Positions 8,786 to 17,271 of a stretch of DNA of 64,000 bases are shown here, piece after piece. The notes under the pieces are model-generated. The model was not told the origin of the DNA, searched no databases, and saw only the letters and a program-made list of their open reading frames with translations. Both the position numbers and the translations under genes were made by a program. The stretch is from Bifidobacterium adolescentis ATCC 15703. Its GTDB lineage: Bacteria; Actinomycetota; Actinomycetes; Actinomycetales; Bifidobacteriaceae. Where the stretch lies: the NCBI RefSeq assembly GCF_000010425.1, contig NC_008618.1, positions 675,946 to 739,945 of the forward strand. The letters are read 5' to 3'. Every line of letters begins with the position of its first letter. Position 1 is the stretch's first letter.

Positions 8786-9469
8786 TTATTTGAGATAATC
8801 GAGGATTTTCGCCAGATCACGTTCATTGAGCCGGTGCGGAGCATCCTCCTGCACTTTCGGTTTGGCGCAGAACGCCACGCCAAGACCGGCCGCATGAATC
8901 ATCGGCAGATCGTTCGCGCCGTCGCCAACCGCAACGGTCTGCGCCATATCGATGCCCATCCGCGCGGCCCACGCGCGCAACGATTCCAGCTTCGTATCCT
9001 TCGTGACGATATCGCCCAGCACGTGTCCCGTCAGCCTGCCATCGGCAGCCTCCAAACGGTTCGCAATCCAATAATCGAGATGCGCATCGGCCGCGAGACG
9101 GTCCACAACCTCGTGAAAACCACCGGAGACCACGCCGACCTTCCAATCATGCGCGTGAAGCGTGTCAATCAGTTCAAGCGCGCCATGCGTGAAATGCACT
9201 CGATGGTAGACCTCATCGAAAATCGTGGTCGGCAGACCCTTCAATAACGCCACGCGTGCGCGCAGCGCCTCGCGGAAATCAAGCTCGCCGTTCATGGCTC
9301 GAGCGGTGACGGACGCTATCTGCTCGCCGACTCCCGCGGCCACGCCAAGCTCGTCGATGACCTCTTCGTCGATCAACGTGGAATCCACATCCATCACCAG
9401 CAGTCCGGGAGTGGACAGCGTGGGCAGGGATGCCATGGATGCGATGTTCGGCGTTTCTTGTTCAAGCAT
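8786..9469 (-). CDS. serB: Phosphoserine phosphatase
   Basis: Removes phosphate from phosphoserine in the last step of serine synthesis. The 227-residue HAD protein shows motif I DVDSTLIDEEVIDELG (nucleophile Asp27, acid Asp29), motif II VVSGGFHEV, a lysine in TKDTKLESL and motif IV VGDGANDLPM, which together define SerB. There is no N-terminal ACT domain. The ATG at 9469 has only a weak GGAACC before it, so a start at the second Met (residue 12) is possible. It is divergent from the ARC gene, with a 15-base palindrome between. Confidence 0.94.
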   Translation of the reverse strand: MLEQETPNIASMASLPTLSTPGLLVMDVDSTLIDEEVIDELGVAAGVGEQIASVTARAMNGELDFREALRARVALLKGLPTTIFDEVYHRVHFTHGALELIDTLHAHDWKVGVVSGGFHEVVDRLAADAHLDYWIANRLEAADGRLTGHVLGDIVTKDTKLESLRAWAARMGIDMAQTVAVGDGANDLPMIHAAGLGVAFCAKPKVQEDAPHRLNERDLAKILDYLK

Positions 9470-9471
9470 GG

Positions 9472-9486
9472 TTCCGATTGTCGGAA
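9472..9486. promoter_or_regulatory. Palindrome in the serB/ARC divergent region
   Basis: TTCCGA-TTG-TCGGAA is a perfect 6-base-arm inverted repeat directly before serB and 57 bases before the ARC start. In a short divergent region such a site could bind a dimeric regulator, but it is short enough to arise by chance. Confidence 0.3.
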
Positions 9487-9542
9487 ATCATTAGGACAAT
9501 GGGTATTCTTGAGGGTTGAACGTGTTGGAAAGCGAGGTCGAC

Positions 9543-11090
9543 ATGAACGATCATGACGAAGAGACGCTCGCGTCGCTGCAGCAGGCCAACGACCAGCTCA
9601 TGGCCAAGAACCATGCGCTGGTCAAGGCGTTGAGCCGCGCCACGCAGGAAATGACGAAAACCAAGGCCCAATTGAACCAGCTGGCGGGGCCTCCCATGAC
9701 TTTCGCCACCATGGTCCGCGTGCATTCAGCCAAAACGGACGGGCAGGGCGTGCAGCATGCCAGCGCCGAAGTGGCTGCCGGCGCGAGACGCATGATCGTG
9801 CCGATCGCGGCGAATCTGCAAGCTTCCAGGCTCGAACCGGGACGTACCGTGCTGCTCAACGAGAACATGGTGGTGGTCTCACAGCTCGACACCGACACGC
9901 TGGGCGCGGTGCGCTCGGTACGGCAGGTGTGCGATGACGGCCGCCTGCTGGTCGCGGATGGCGGCGGCAACGTGACGTTGGTCCGATGCTCGGGAACGCT
10001 TGCCAAACAGGCCATCAGCGCGGGCGATCGCGTGAACGTCGACGCATCTCTGCGGTTCGCGCTTTCGTTGGTTCCCCCCGAAAACGACGACGATTTGGTT
10101 CTGGAAGAAGTGCCGGACGTCACCTTCGCCGACATCGGCGGACTGGACGAGCAGATAGAACGTATCCGTGACGCCGTGCAGATGCCGTTCCAGCATCGCG
10201 AACTGTTCGAACGCTACGACCTGAAACCGCCGAAAGGCGTGCTGCTGTACGGTCCTCCAGGCAACGGCAAGACACTGATCGCCAAAGCCGTGGCGAACGC
10301 GCTCGCCGAAGGCACCGACGCGGGAAGTGGCGTGTTCCTGTCGGTCAAAGGACCGGAGCTGCTTAACAAATTCGTGGGCGAATCGGAACGTCTGATTCGC
10401 ATGATCTTCAAACGCGCCCGCGAACGAGCGGCCGACGGCAAACCGGTCATCGTGTTCATCGACGAGATGGATTCGCTGCTGCGCACCCGCGGCACGGGCG
10501 TTTCGTCCGACGTGGAGACCACCATCGTGCCGCAGTTCCTGACCGAGCTGGACGGTGTGGAATCGCTGGACAACGTCATGGTGATCGGAGCCTCCAACCG
10601 CATCGACATGATCGATCCGGCGGTGTTGCGTCCCGGACGCCTCGACGTGAAGATCCGCGTGGACCGTCCGGGCATCCAGCAGGCGACCCAGATCGTCCGC
10701 CACTATCTGACAGACAAGCTGCCGTTGTCTCCGAACGTGGATGCGAAGGCGTTGATCGGCGTGCTGGTCAACGACATCTACGCGCAGGACGAGCATCGGC
10801 ACCTTTGCGACATCTGCGACGACCATGGCCAGTGGCGTCCGGTGTACCTCGCCGACGTGGTGTCCGGCGCGGTGCTCAAGAACATCGTGGACCGTGCCAA
10901 AACCTATGCGGTGAAACTGTCCATCACCACCGGACAGGCTGCGGCGATCGGCATCAATCTGCTGGCCAAAGCCGTGGACGAAGAATACGGTGAGACCCGG
11001 GACGCGCTGCTGGATGCGGATCCGGAACAGTGGAGCCGCATCAACGGGCTTGAACCCGGACGGGTGACCGGCATCAGACCGGTGGCATGA
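9543..11090 (+). CDS. arc: Proteasome-associated-type AAA ATPase ARC (Mpa-like)
   Basis: Hexameric AAA ring ATPase that recognises pupylated substrates. Order in about 515 residues: N-terminal coiled coil rich in Leu/Gln (about 5-50), two OB folds (about 55-190), then the AAA domain with Walker A GPPGNGKT (about 237-244), Walker B VIVFIDEMDS and the arginine-finger region DPAVLRPGRLD. The C-terminus is TGIRPVA; the GQYL-type tail with which Mpa/ARC docks on 20S proteasomes is absent. The ATG at 9543 has GAGG at 5 bases; a GTG at 9522 with GAGGG at 6 bases is a real alternative. It overlaps or nearly abuts dop. Confidence 0.95.
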   Translation: MNDHDEETLASLQQANDQLMAKNHALVKALSRATQEMTKTKAQLNQLAGPPMTFATMVRVHSAKTDGQGVQHASAEVAAGARRMIVPIAANLQASRLEPGRTVLLNENMVVVSQLDTDTLGAVRSVRQVCDDGRLLVADGGGNVTLVRCSGTLAKQAISAGDRVNVDASLRFALSLVPPENDDDLVLEEVPDVTFADIGGLDEQIERIRDAVQMPFQHRELFERYDLKPPKGVLLYGPPGNGKTLIAKAVANALAEGTDAGSGVFLSVKGPELLNKFVGESERLIRMIFKRARERAADGKPVIVFIDEMDSLLRTRGTGVSSDVETTIVPQFLTELDGVESLDNVMVIGASNRIDMIDPAVLRPGRLDVKIRVDRPGIQQATQIVRHYLTDKLPLSPNVDAKALIGVLVNDIYAQDEHRHLCDICDDHGQWRPVYLADVVSGAVLKNIVDRAKTYAVKLSITTGQAAAIGINLLAKAVDEEYGETRDALLDADPEQWSRINGLEPGRVTGIRPVA

Positions 11091-11161
11091 ATGCCGGCCG
11101 GCGTATGAATGCTGGACGGTATGGTATGGAACGCAATCTAAATACGGAAAGGAACGGCGCG

Positions 11162-12745
11162 ATGAGCGTTCGCAGGGTCATGGGCACGGAAACGGAATAC
11201 GCGGTCTCCGCGCCAGGACAAGGCCGCTACAATCCGGTGCAGCTCTCATTCGACGTGGTCGGCGCCGCCTCGGATGCGTCACGCAGCCATATCCGCTGGG
11301 ACTACCGGCAGGAAGACCCCGTCAACGACGCGCGCGGCACCAGACTGGAACGTGCGGCGGCCCACCCGGACCTGCTCACCGACGCCCCACAGCTCAACAT
11401 CACCAACGTGATCGCCCCTAACGGGGGTCGTATCTACGTCGACCACGCGCATCCCGAATACTCCGCGCCGGAAACAACCGACCCCTTCGAAGCGGTGCGA
11501 TACGACCGTGCCGGCGATCTCATCATGCGCGCCGCCGCAGCCAAGGCAAGCGAGACGACGGGACGGAAAATCGTGCTGCACCGCAACAACGTCGACGGCA
11601 AAGGAGCCAGCTGGGGCACGCACGAAAACTACATGATGCTGCGGTCGGTACCGTTCGACCTGGTGACACGCCTCATGACCACGCACTTCGTCTCCCGACA
11701 GATCTTCATCGGCTCCGGCCGCGTCGGCATCGGCGAACATAGCGAAAACGCCGGCTACCAGCTAAGCCAACGTGCCGACTACTTCCATATGAAAGTCGGT
11801 TTGCAGACCACATTCGACCGGCCGATCATCAACACCAGAGACGAATCGCACAGCACCGACGAATACCGCAGACTGCACGTGATCGTCGGCGACGCCAACC
11901 GCATGGACGTGCCACAGGCCTTGAAACTCGGCACCACCAGCATGCTGCTGTGGCTGCTCGAACACGCCGACATGGCCGAAATCGACTTGAACGAGGCGCT
12001 GGGACCGCTTACGCTCGCCGACCCGGTGGAAGCCATGCACACGGTATCGCACGACCTGACCCTGGCCGCCCCACTACCATTGGAAACAGGTGGAACCACC
12101 ACCGCATGGCAGATGCAGGTCACTTTGCGTGGACTGGTATATGCGGCCGCGGCAACGGTATACGGCACCGACACATCCGGAGAGCCGGCATGGCCCGACC
12201 GCTCCACCCGCAACATCATGGCGATGTGGGGGCAGGCTCTCGCCGACGTCGCCACAGTACGCCATGCCGACGATGACGGACGACTGACGATGCGGGAACA
12301 GGCGTCACGTCTCGAATGGCTGCTCAAATGGCAGTTGCTGGAGAAGCTACGCCGCAAGACCGGTTCGGATTGGACCGATCGGCGCCTGGCCGCGGTCGAT
12401 CTGAAATGGGCCGCGCTCGATCCGGCCGATTCGATTTTCACCCGGCTTGCCGGACAGACCGAACGACTGGTGACGGATAAGCAGCTTGCCGAGGCGGTCG
12501 GCCAAGCGCCGGCCGACACACGCGCATGGCTGCGCGCGGAGATCGTACGACGTTTCCCCGAACAGGTCATTGCGGCGTCGTGGTCCCACCTTACGGTGCG
12601 CGGCGAGTCGTCCGGTGATGAAAACGTGGAGAATTCGATGGTCTCGTTGGACATGTCCAATCCGTTGAAATTCACGGAATCCTTGTGTTCCGAAGCGTTC
12701 GAGCGTGTCCACACTGCGAGCGGAATCGTGGAATCCCTGCGTTGA
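11162..12745 (+). CDS. dop: Depupylase/deamidase Dop
   Basis: Glutamine-synthetase-like enzyme that cleaves Pup from substrates and, where needed, deamidates Pup. The 527-residue protein begins MSVRRVMGTETEYAVSAPG, matching the family start. It carries the ATP/Mg-binding segments (HAHPEYSAPET, NNVDGKGASWGTHENYMM) and the Dop-type long insert absent from PafA near YNPVQLSFDVVG. A frame is open from 11087, whose ATG overlaps the ARC stop (ATGA), but AAAGGA before 11162 and homology favour the latter. Since Pup here ends in Glu, depupylation is the likely main activity. Confidence 0.93.
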   Translation: MSVRRVMGTETEYAVSAPGQGRYNPVQLSFDVVGAASDASRSHIRWDYRQEDPVNDARGTRLERAAAHPDLLTDAPQLNITNVIAPNGGRIYVDHAHPEYSAPETTDPFEAVRYDRAGDLIMRAAAAKASETTGRKIVLHRNNVDGKGASWGTHENYMMLRSVPFDLVTRLMTTHFVSRQIFIGSGRVGIGEHSENAGYQLSQRADYFHMKVGLQTTFDRPIINTRDESHSTDEYRRLHVIVGDANRMDVPQALKLGTTSMLLWLLEHADMAEIDLNEALGPLTLADPVEAMHTVSHDLTLAAPLPLETGGTTTAWQMQVTLRGLVYAAAATVYGTDTSGEPAWPDRSTRNIMAMWGQALADVATVRHADDDGRLTMREQASRLEWLLKWQLLEKLRRKTGSDWTDRRLAAVDLKWAALDPADSIFTRLAGQTERLVTDKQLAEAVGQAPADTRAWLRAEIVRRFPEQVIAASWSHLTVRGESSGDENVENSMVSLDMSNPLKFTESLCSEAFERVHTASGIVESLR

Positions 12746-12879
12746 ATCTCATGTTGTGCGGGTACCATTGCCGTAGGTGATGGCAGAGGCCATACCCATA
12801 TTCGATGAACCACACGGCAGGACGCTTGAGGGAGAGGGTGCGTCCAGGCCGGTTATGAGGAAACGAAAAGGCATACTAC

Positions 12880-13710
12880 ATGGAATTGAGGCAAGTGGCC
12901 CTCGAAGTGGCCCGTATCCTGCAAGATGCAGGCAAGCACGCGTTGAACGATCAAATGAATCCGCGTGATCTGAAAAGTTTTGAAATGACGGACAATCATC
13001 TGAGCTTCACCTCCGACATCGATAAGCGGTTGGCGCAATTCATCAGCAACCGCATCACGTATGTGGATGTGTTCGATGGTTTCTGGCAGTTCCGTCCGGA
13101 AGAATGCCATCCGGGGGAACGGTATTGGTGCGTTGGCGGCATCGACGGCGCGATCAATTTCGTGCGCAGCATGCCGGAATGGACCATCACCGTCTCACTG
13201 TTCGAGTTTAACGACCAATGTTCCGCGCAGCCGATCCTTTCGGTGGTGCATGCTCCGGCGCTTGGTCTGACCTACCTGGCGGTGCGCGGATCCGGAGCCA
13301 TCCGCATCCGCAAGACGCCGCTTGGAGACAAACGCGAGAAGATTATGCCGTCCACCACCCCGTCCCTTGACTATGCGGTGGTGAGCTTCGGCATGTCCCA
13401 TGTGCCGGAGGAATCCAAGCGTGCGCTTGAAGTGGTGTCGCGTATCGCCGGCCGTCCGGCCGACATCAAGCGCGTCGGCCCCGCCTCCTTGGATTTGTGC
13501 AAGGTGGCGGACGGTACATATGACGCGTATTTCGAAGCGCATCTGCACAAGTGGGACGTTCCCGCGGTTTCCGCCGGAGCCGTCGTGGTCTGGGAAGCGC
13601 AGGGGCATCTGAGCCGGTGGAACGGCGATCTTGTCCACTGGCGTCAGGAAAACGACGTACTCGCCACCAACGGTCTGATTGCCGATGATCTGCGCCAGTA
13701 TTTGGCATAA
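12880..13710 (+). CDS. Inositol-monophosphatase-like protein with altered metal site
   Basis: A 276-residue protein with the fold signatures of the IMPase/FBPase family. The second signature KWDVPAVSAGAVVVWEAQG (the WDxxxG motif) is present. The first is WCVGGIDGAINFV, where active enzymes have WxxDPIDGTxNF: the first metal-binding Asp is Gly and the Thr is Ala. The upstream GEE metal motif cannot be found; the region reads VDVFDGFWQFRPEE. Catalysis is thus doubtful. It lies between dop and pup. The ATG has only AAAAGG at 9 bases. An active phosphatase with unusual metal ligands cannot be excluded. Confidence 0.8.
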   Translation: MELRQVALEVARILQDAGKHALNDQMNPRDLKSFEMTDNHLSFTSDIDKRLAQFISNRITYVDVFDGFWQFRPEECHPGERYWCVGGIDGAINFVRSMPEWTITVSLFEFNDQCSAQPILSVVHAPALGLTYLAVRGSGAIRIRKTPLGDKREKIMPSTTPSLDYAVVSFGMSHVPEESKRALEVVSRIAGRPADIKRVGPASLDLCKVADGTYDAYFEAHLHKWDVPAVSAGAVVVWEAQGHLSRWNGDLVHWRQENDVLATNGLIADDLRQYLA

Positions 13711-13719
13711 GACTGATTG

Positions 13720-13752
13720 ACTGCCCCACACCTGGGTAAGGTGTGGGGCAGT
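13720..13752 (+). terminator. Hairpin between the IMPase-like gene and pup
   Basis: A perfect 13-base stem (13720-13732 with 13740-13752), centred on CTGCCCCACACC with a 7-base loop, lies 10 bases after the stop. No U-run follows, so it may stabilise or partly terminate the upstream message and set pup expression apart. Confidence 0.6.
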
Positions 13753-13803
13753 ATGCTATTCGCAGGAGAACCCGCAAGGACGCTTTCGGAGAAAGGAAGG
13801 GCC

Positions 13804-13995
13804 ATGCCCCAGAAATTTGAGCAGATGCAATCCGCCGAACAAAAACATGACGAGGATGAGACCATTGCGCAGGCTGGCACCCAGATCGATGACACGGTCG
13901 ATGCGCTTGACGCGGTGCTGGACGACATCGAATCGGTCCTCGAATCCAACGCTGAGGAATATGTGGGCAGCTTCGTCCAAAAAGGCGGCGAGTGA
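13804..13995 (+). CDS. pup: Prokaryotic ubiquitin-like protein Pup
   Basis: Small disordered protein tag of 63 residues that PafA attaches to lysines of target proteins. It is Gln/Glu/Asp-rich with the conserved C-terminal helix region [35 protein letters not shown]. The terminal GGE ends in Glu, so the tag is ready for ligation without deamidation of a C-terminal Gln. The start MPQKFEQMQ is preceded by AAAGGA at 5-6 bases; the frame opens at 13717. The stop overlaps the pafA start (TGATG), so both are translated from one message. Confidence 0.95.
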   Translation: MPQKFEQMQSAEQKHDEDETIAQAGTQIDDTVDALDAVLDDIESVLESNAEEYVGSFVQKGGE

Positions 13996-15461
13996 TGCCG
14001 CAGCTGCGTGACAGCGGCAACCATTCCACAGCGCCGCTTGACGCCCATACCAAGGACGAAATCCAATCCTTCGCCCGTATTTTCGGCATCGAAACCGAAT
14101 ACGGTGTGAGCGTGACCGGTTCGGACCGCCCATGCGACGCCGGACAGACGGCGATGATGATGTTCCAGCCGATTGTGGCCGAAGCGAGATCCACCAACAC
14201 ATATATTGAAAACGGTTCAAGACTCTACCTTGATGTCGGCTCGCACCCCGAGTACGCCACGGCGGAAGCCCGGGATCCGATGGACGCGCTGGCATTGGAT
14301 GCGGCCGGCGAATTGGTGATGAGGGATCTTGCCCTGGACGCCCAACGTCGTCTGCGCTCCATCCAGGGAGCCGGCTCCACGGTCCATGTGTTCAAAAACA
14401 ATGTGGATTCCGCCGGGCATTCCTTCGGCTGCCATGAGAATTACCTGGTGCGACGGTTCGTGCCGTTGAAGACGATCGAACAGGAGCTGCTGCCGTTCCT
14501 GATCACCCGGCAGCTGTTCACCGGCGCAGGACGTATGGGGGAGCAGGGCTTCCAGATCACGCAGCGTGCCGACTTCCTCGATGAGGCGGTCTCATCGGCC
14601 ACCACGCGCTCGCGTCCGATGGTCAACACGCGCGACGAACCGCATGCCGATCCTGACGCGTTCAGACGGCTGCATGTGATCATCGGCGATTCGAACCGGT
14701 CCCAGTGGGCCACGATGATGAAGCTCGCCACCACGCATCTGGTGTTGTGCGTCATCGAACAGGCCGGGCGCGAAGGCAAGGATTCCGGGTTCGCCCGATT
14801 CTCCTTCGCTGACGCCAGTGCGGCCAACCATAAGGTAAGCCGTGACCTGACGGGCGTCGAAGCGTCCTTCGACATGGCAGACGGCACTGTCATGGAAGGC
14901 GGTGCCGTAGCGATTCAGGAACGTTATCTTGAAATCGTCGAACGATTCGTTGGACAACATCCCGAAGTGTGCTCCTCGTTGCCGCGCACGGACGTGCATG
15001 AGGTGATTCGCCGATGGAGGCGTGTCATAGAGGCGTTCCGCTCGGGGGTTAGCGAAACGTTCGCCGACAAGGTCGATTGGCTTGCCAAACGACGGCTGTT
15101 CGACATGCTCCGCAACCGTGCGGGGGGACGACTCTCCGTCAGCAAGTTGGAACAGTTGGACATGGACTACCATGACGTGGCCAACGGCGCGCTGTACGCC
15201 TCGCTGTGCCGTCGCGGAGCCATGCGCACGTTGGTCAACGAGTCACAAGCACATGAGGCCATCGATGTTCCTCCCCACGATACCCGCGCCGCACTGCGTG
15301 GACGGTTCATCCAGTCGGCACGATCGCACAACGCGCAATATTCCTGTGATTGGACGCGACTATCGCTGACCTCGCCGAACAGGATGGACGTGACGTTGCT
15401 TGATCCGTTCGACGCACAACCGTCCGACCGGTTCCTCACGATACTAGAGGCTTTGCAGTAG
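13995..15461 (+). CDS. pafA: Pup-protein ligase PafA
   Basis: Ligates the C-terminal Glu of Pup to substrate lysines with ATP. The 488-residue glutamine-synthetase-like enzyme shows FGIETEYGVSV, the acids of HPEYATAEARD, NNVDSAGHSFGCHENYLV and VNTRDEPHADPDAFRRLHVIIGDSN. It lacks the Dop-type N-terminal insert. ATG 13995 overlaps the pup stop as TGATG; a GTG at 13992 is also in frame. It is followed by a strong terminator shared with the convergent gene at 15535. Confidence 0.95.
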   Translation: MPQLRDSGNHSTAPLDAHTKDEIQSFARIFGIETEYGVSVTGSDRPCDAGQTAMMMFQPIVAEARSTNTYIENGSRLYLDVGSHPEYATAEARDPMDALALDAAGELVMRDLALDAQRRLRSIQGAGSTVHVFKNNVDSAGHSFGCHENYLVRRFVPLKTIEQELLPFLITRQLFTGAGRMGEQGFQITQRADFLDEAVSSATTRSRPMVNTRDEPHADPDAFRRLHVIIGDSNRSQWATMMKLATTHLVLCVIEQAGREGKDSGFARFSFADASAANHKVSRDLTGVEASFDMADGTVMEGGAVAIQERYLEIVERFVGQHPEVCSSLPRTDVHEVIRRWRRVIEAFRSGVSETFADKVDWLAKRRLFDMLRNRAGGRLSVSKLEQLDMDYHDVANGALYASLCRRGAMRTLVNESQAHEAIDVPPHDTRAALRGRFIQSARSHNAQYSCDWTRLSLTSPNRMDVTLLDPFDAQPSDRFLTILEALQ

Positions 15462-15463
15462 CC

Positions 15464-15504
15464 AAAAGCCTGCGATGGAAGACTCGTCTCCACCGCAGGC
15501 TTTT
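15464..15504. terminator. Bidirectional terminator after pafA
   Basis: AAAAGCCTGCG (15464-15474) pairs perfectly with CGCAGGCTTTT (15494-15504); TGGA/TCCA extends the stem inward. A T-run or A-run flanks each side, between convergent genes. Confidence 0.9.
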
Positions 15505-15534
15505 GATATTGGTTGGTCGGATTGTAACTGCCGC

Positions 15535-16335
15535 TCAGACTTCTCCACGGTATTTGGCCATCATCTGCGACTGCAGTTGTTGCGCGCTTGGCGGCGTCCA
15601 TGTGATCGCGTCGGCGCCCGCATCAATGGTGGCGAGAATACGGTCTTCACGACCTCCGCCCGAAGCCAGAATCGGGATTTCCGGATGATGCGCGCGGATG
15701 CTTGCCACGACTTGCGCGGTTCTTGCACCGGCTGCCACATTGATGATGGCCGCACCGGCAAGAATCTTGCATTCGGTGATTTCATCATCCTCCGTGACCG
15801 TGGCGATGACAGGGATGTCCACCATCGACATGGTCGTTTCGATGGTTTCCGCCGGTGCCGGAGCGTTGATGACCACGCCGGCCGCGCCCTGCATCTCCGC
15901 CACCATGGCCAGCTCTGCCACACGCGGACCGGTGGTGGTGCCTCCACCCACGCCGACGAACAGCGGCATCTGCGCCACGGTGAGCAGCGCCTGCGTGATC
16001 ACCGGTTCGCCGGTGAAAGGGTACACCGCGAGGATGGCGTTCGCGTTCGTGTTGCGGATAATCACCGCATCGGTGGTATAGGCGAACGATTTGAGCGTAT
16101 GACCTTTGACGGTGATGCCGCCGCAACGCTGCGTGATGATTTCCGGAACCCTGGCATTGGGGGAGGTGAGTCTGCCTTCGACCTTCGCCGTACCGTAGGT
16201 GCTTCGCGACACGTGCGGCACGGCTGAATGCTGCTCCACAGCCACTGACGCGCTGGGGGTGAATAGCGAACGCTTGTTGAGACGGATGAGATCCGGATCG
16301 TCCGCACCGGAATCATGTTCCTGCCCGACGCTCAT
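15535..16335 (-). CDS. Unknown TIM-barrel-like protein
   Basis: A 266-residue protein whose function I do not recognise. The second half reads like a phosphate- or FMN-binding beta/alpha barrel: VGVGGGTTTG (about 130-140), repeated strands such as AAGVVINAPAP and IPVIATVTEDDE, and ILASGGGREDRILATIDAGADAITW (about 218-242), resembling the phosphate-grip strands of IMPDH, nitronate monooxygenase or NanE-type barrels. No signal peptide or membrane segment is seen. It overlaps the upstream gene at 16332 by ATGA, so the two are one operon. An enzyme is likely but the reaction cannot be named. Confidence 0.6.
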   Translation of the reverse strand: MSVGQEHDSGADDPDLIRLNKRSLFTPSASVAVEQHSAVPHVSRSTYGTAKVEGRLTSPNARVPEIITQRCGGITVKGHTLKSFAYTTDAVIIRNTNANAILAVYPFTGEPVITQALLTVAQMPLFVGVGGGTTTGPRVAELAMVAEMQGAAGVVINAPAPAETIETTMSMVDIPVIATVTEDDEITECKILAGAAIINVAAGARTAQVVASIRAHHPEIPILASGGGREDRILATIDAGADAITWTPPSAQQLQSQMMAKYRGEV

Positions 16336-16691
16336 TCCCGCACCTCCTCATCCGTATGGTTCAGCATGAGGAATTCGTGGATCGCCTTGCGGCGTTCGGA
16401 AATCTCCTCATCCAGAAGTTTGGTATCGGTGTTGTCGATGATACGCTGCAGCAGTTCGCCGAGAGTGGAAAGTTCCTCGTCGTTCAGGCAGTCGAGCATA
16501 TGAACGTCGGCTTCGATGGGTTTGGACGGCTTGGGCCGTGGAACCATTCCCCGTCTTGCCGCGTCGACGTTCCGCACGTGTGTGGTGGCGCGTGCCATGG
16601 TCTGGGCACGTGTCGTTTTGAGCTTGGTGTGGATGAGCAGGATGTTGAGTTTGTGGATTTCGTCGATGATCTGTCTGCGTTGGTCGACCAT
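16332..16691 (-). CDS. Unknown small helical protein
   Basis: A 119-residue, highly charged, predicted helical protein. The segment LNDEELSTLGELLQRIIDNTDTKL resembles the C-terminal dimerisation helix of MarR-type regulators, but I cannot see a winged helix-turn-helix, so regulator status is unproven. GGGGGA precedes the ATG. It is translationally coupled to the barrel gene downstream. An imperfect palindrome lies in its promoter region. Confidence 0.55.
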   Translation of the reverse strand: MVDQRRQIIDEIHKLNILLIHTKLKTTRAQTMARATTHVRNVDAARRGMVPRPKPSKPIEADVHMLDCLNDEELSTLGELLQRIIDNTDTKLLDEEISERRKAIHEFLMLNHTDEEVRE

Positions 16692-16708
16692 GACATCCCC
16701 CTTTATCT

Positions 16709-16723
16709 AGTCATATTGTCTAA
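16709..16723. promoter_or_regulatory. Palindrome before the 16691 gene
   Basis: TAGTCA-TAT-TGTCTA is an imperfect inverted repeat (TAG.CA / TG.CTA) in an AT-rich stretch upstream of the minus-strand operon. Its size and spacing suit a MarR- or TetR-type dimer, and autoregulation is possible, but no regulator is proven. Confidence 0.3.
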
Positions 16724-16768
16724 TATCATAGCGCATAGTGTGGGATGACATTGCCTTTGCCTGTTATA

Positions 16769-16814
16769 AAAAGAAAAAAAGAGAGGTTCCAACCATCCGT
16801 GGTTGAAACCTCTC
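16769..16814 (-). terminator. Terminator of the HU gene
   Basis: GAGAGGTT-C-CAACCA (16781-16795) pairs with TGGTTG-A-AACCTCTC (16800-16814). On the minus strand the stem is followed by a long U-rich run (complement of AAAAAGAAAAAAA), an excellent intrinsic terminator. Confidence 0.92.
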
Positions 16815-16835
16815 ATATAGGTCTGCGTGGTCGAC

Positions 16836-17117
16836 TTACTTGGTGACGGCCTTCTTCAGCAGGGAGCCGGCAGAGATGCGAACGCCGTAGGTTGCCGGAA
16901 TCTCGATGGTTTCGCCGGTGCGCGGGTTGCGGCCGGTGCGGGCTGCGCGCTTGACGCGCTCGGCGGAGAACAGGCCGGTCAGCTTCAGGCCTTCGCCGGA
17001 CTGCATTGCCTCGACGAACACGTCCTGGAAAGCGTTCACCGCAGCCTCAGCCTGAGCCTTGGTCAGGTTGGACTTCTGGGCGATCTTCGAGACGAGATCA
17101 GACTTGTTGTATGCCAT
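16836..17117 (-). CDS. hup: DNA-binding protein HU
   Basis: Nucleoid protein that bends DNA as a dimer. Its 93 residues match the family's length. It shows the helical N-half MAYNKSDLVSKIAQKSNLTKAQAEAAV, GLFS at the hinge, and the DNA-binding arm signature RAARTGRNPRTGETIEIPA. GAAGGA lies before the ATG. It has its own terminator. Confidence 0.97.
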   Translation of the reverse strand: MAYNKSDLVSKIAQKSNLTKAQAEAAVNAFQDVFVEAMQSGEGLKLTGLFSAERVKRAARTGRNPRTGETIEIPATYGVRISAGSLLKKAVTK

Positions 17118-17248
17118 AAAGCATCCTTCTTGAGTCAGGGGATATTCCGCTTATGAACATCCACGTTCATTGCAATAATAGCGCACGCATGTGCCAAAAA
17201 TGCCATTTTCCAAGGGTTTTGGCCCTTTTGATTCAGCATAGGGGGGAG

Positions 17249-17268
17249 AAAAACCCTAAAGGGGGGTT
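17249..17268 (-). terminator. Probable terminator of the flippase-like gene
   Basis: On the minus strand AACCC and GGGTT form a short 5-base stem (17264-17268/17252-17256) with a 7-base loop, followed by a run of U. It starts only 4 bases after the stop at 17272. The stem is short, so efficiency is uncertain. Confidence 0.5.
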
Positions 17269-17271
17269 GGG

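Noticed and set aside
12777..12968. 63-codon frame between dop and the IMPase-like gene
   Set aside because: It overlaps the well-supported IMPase-like gene in another frame, starts at GTG without a Shine-Dalgarno, and has low-complexity Arg/Ser content.
13804..13995. Pup read as a protein requiring deamidation
   Set aside because: The codons before the stop are GGC GGC GAG, so the C-terminus is Gly-Gly-Glu and not Gly-Gly-Gln.
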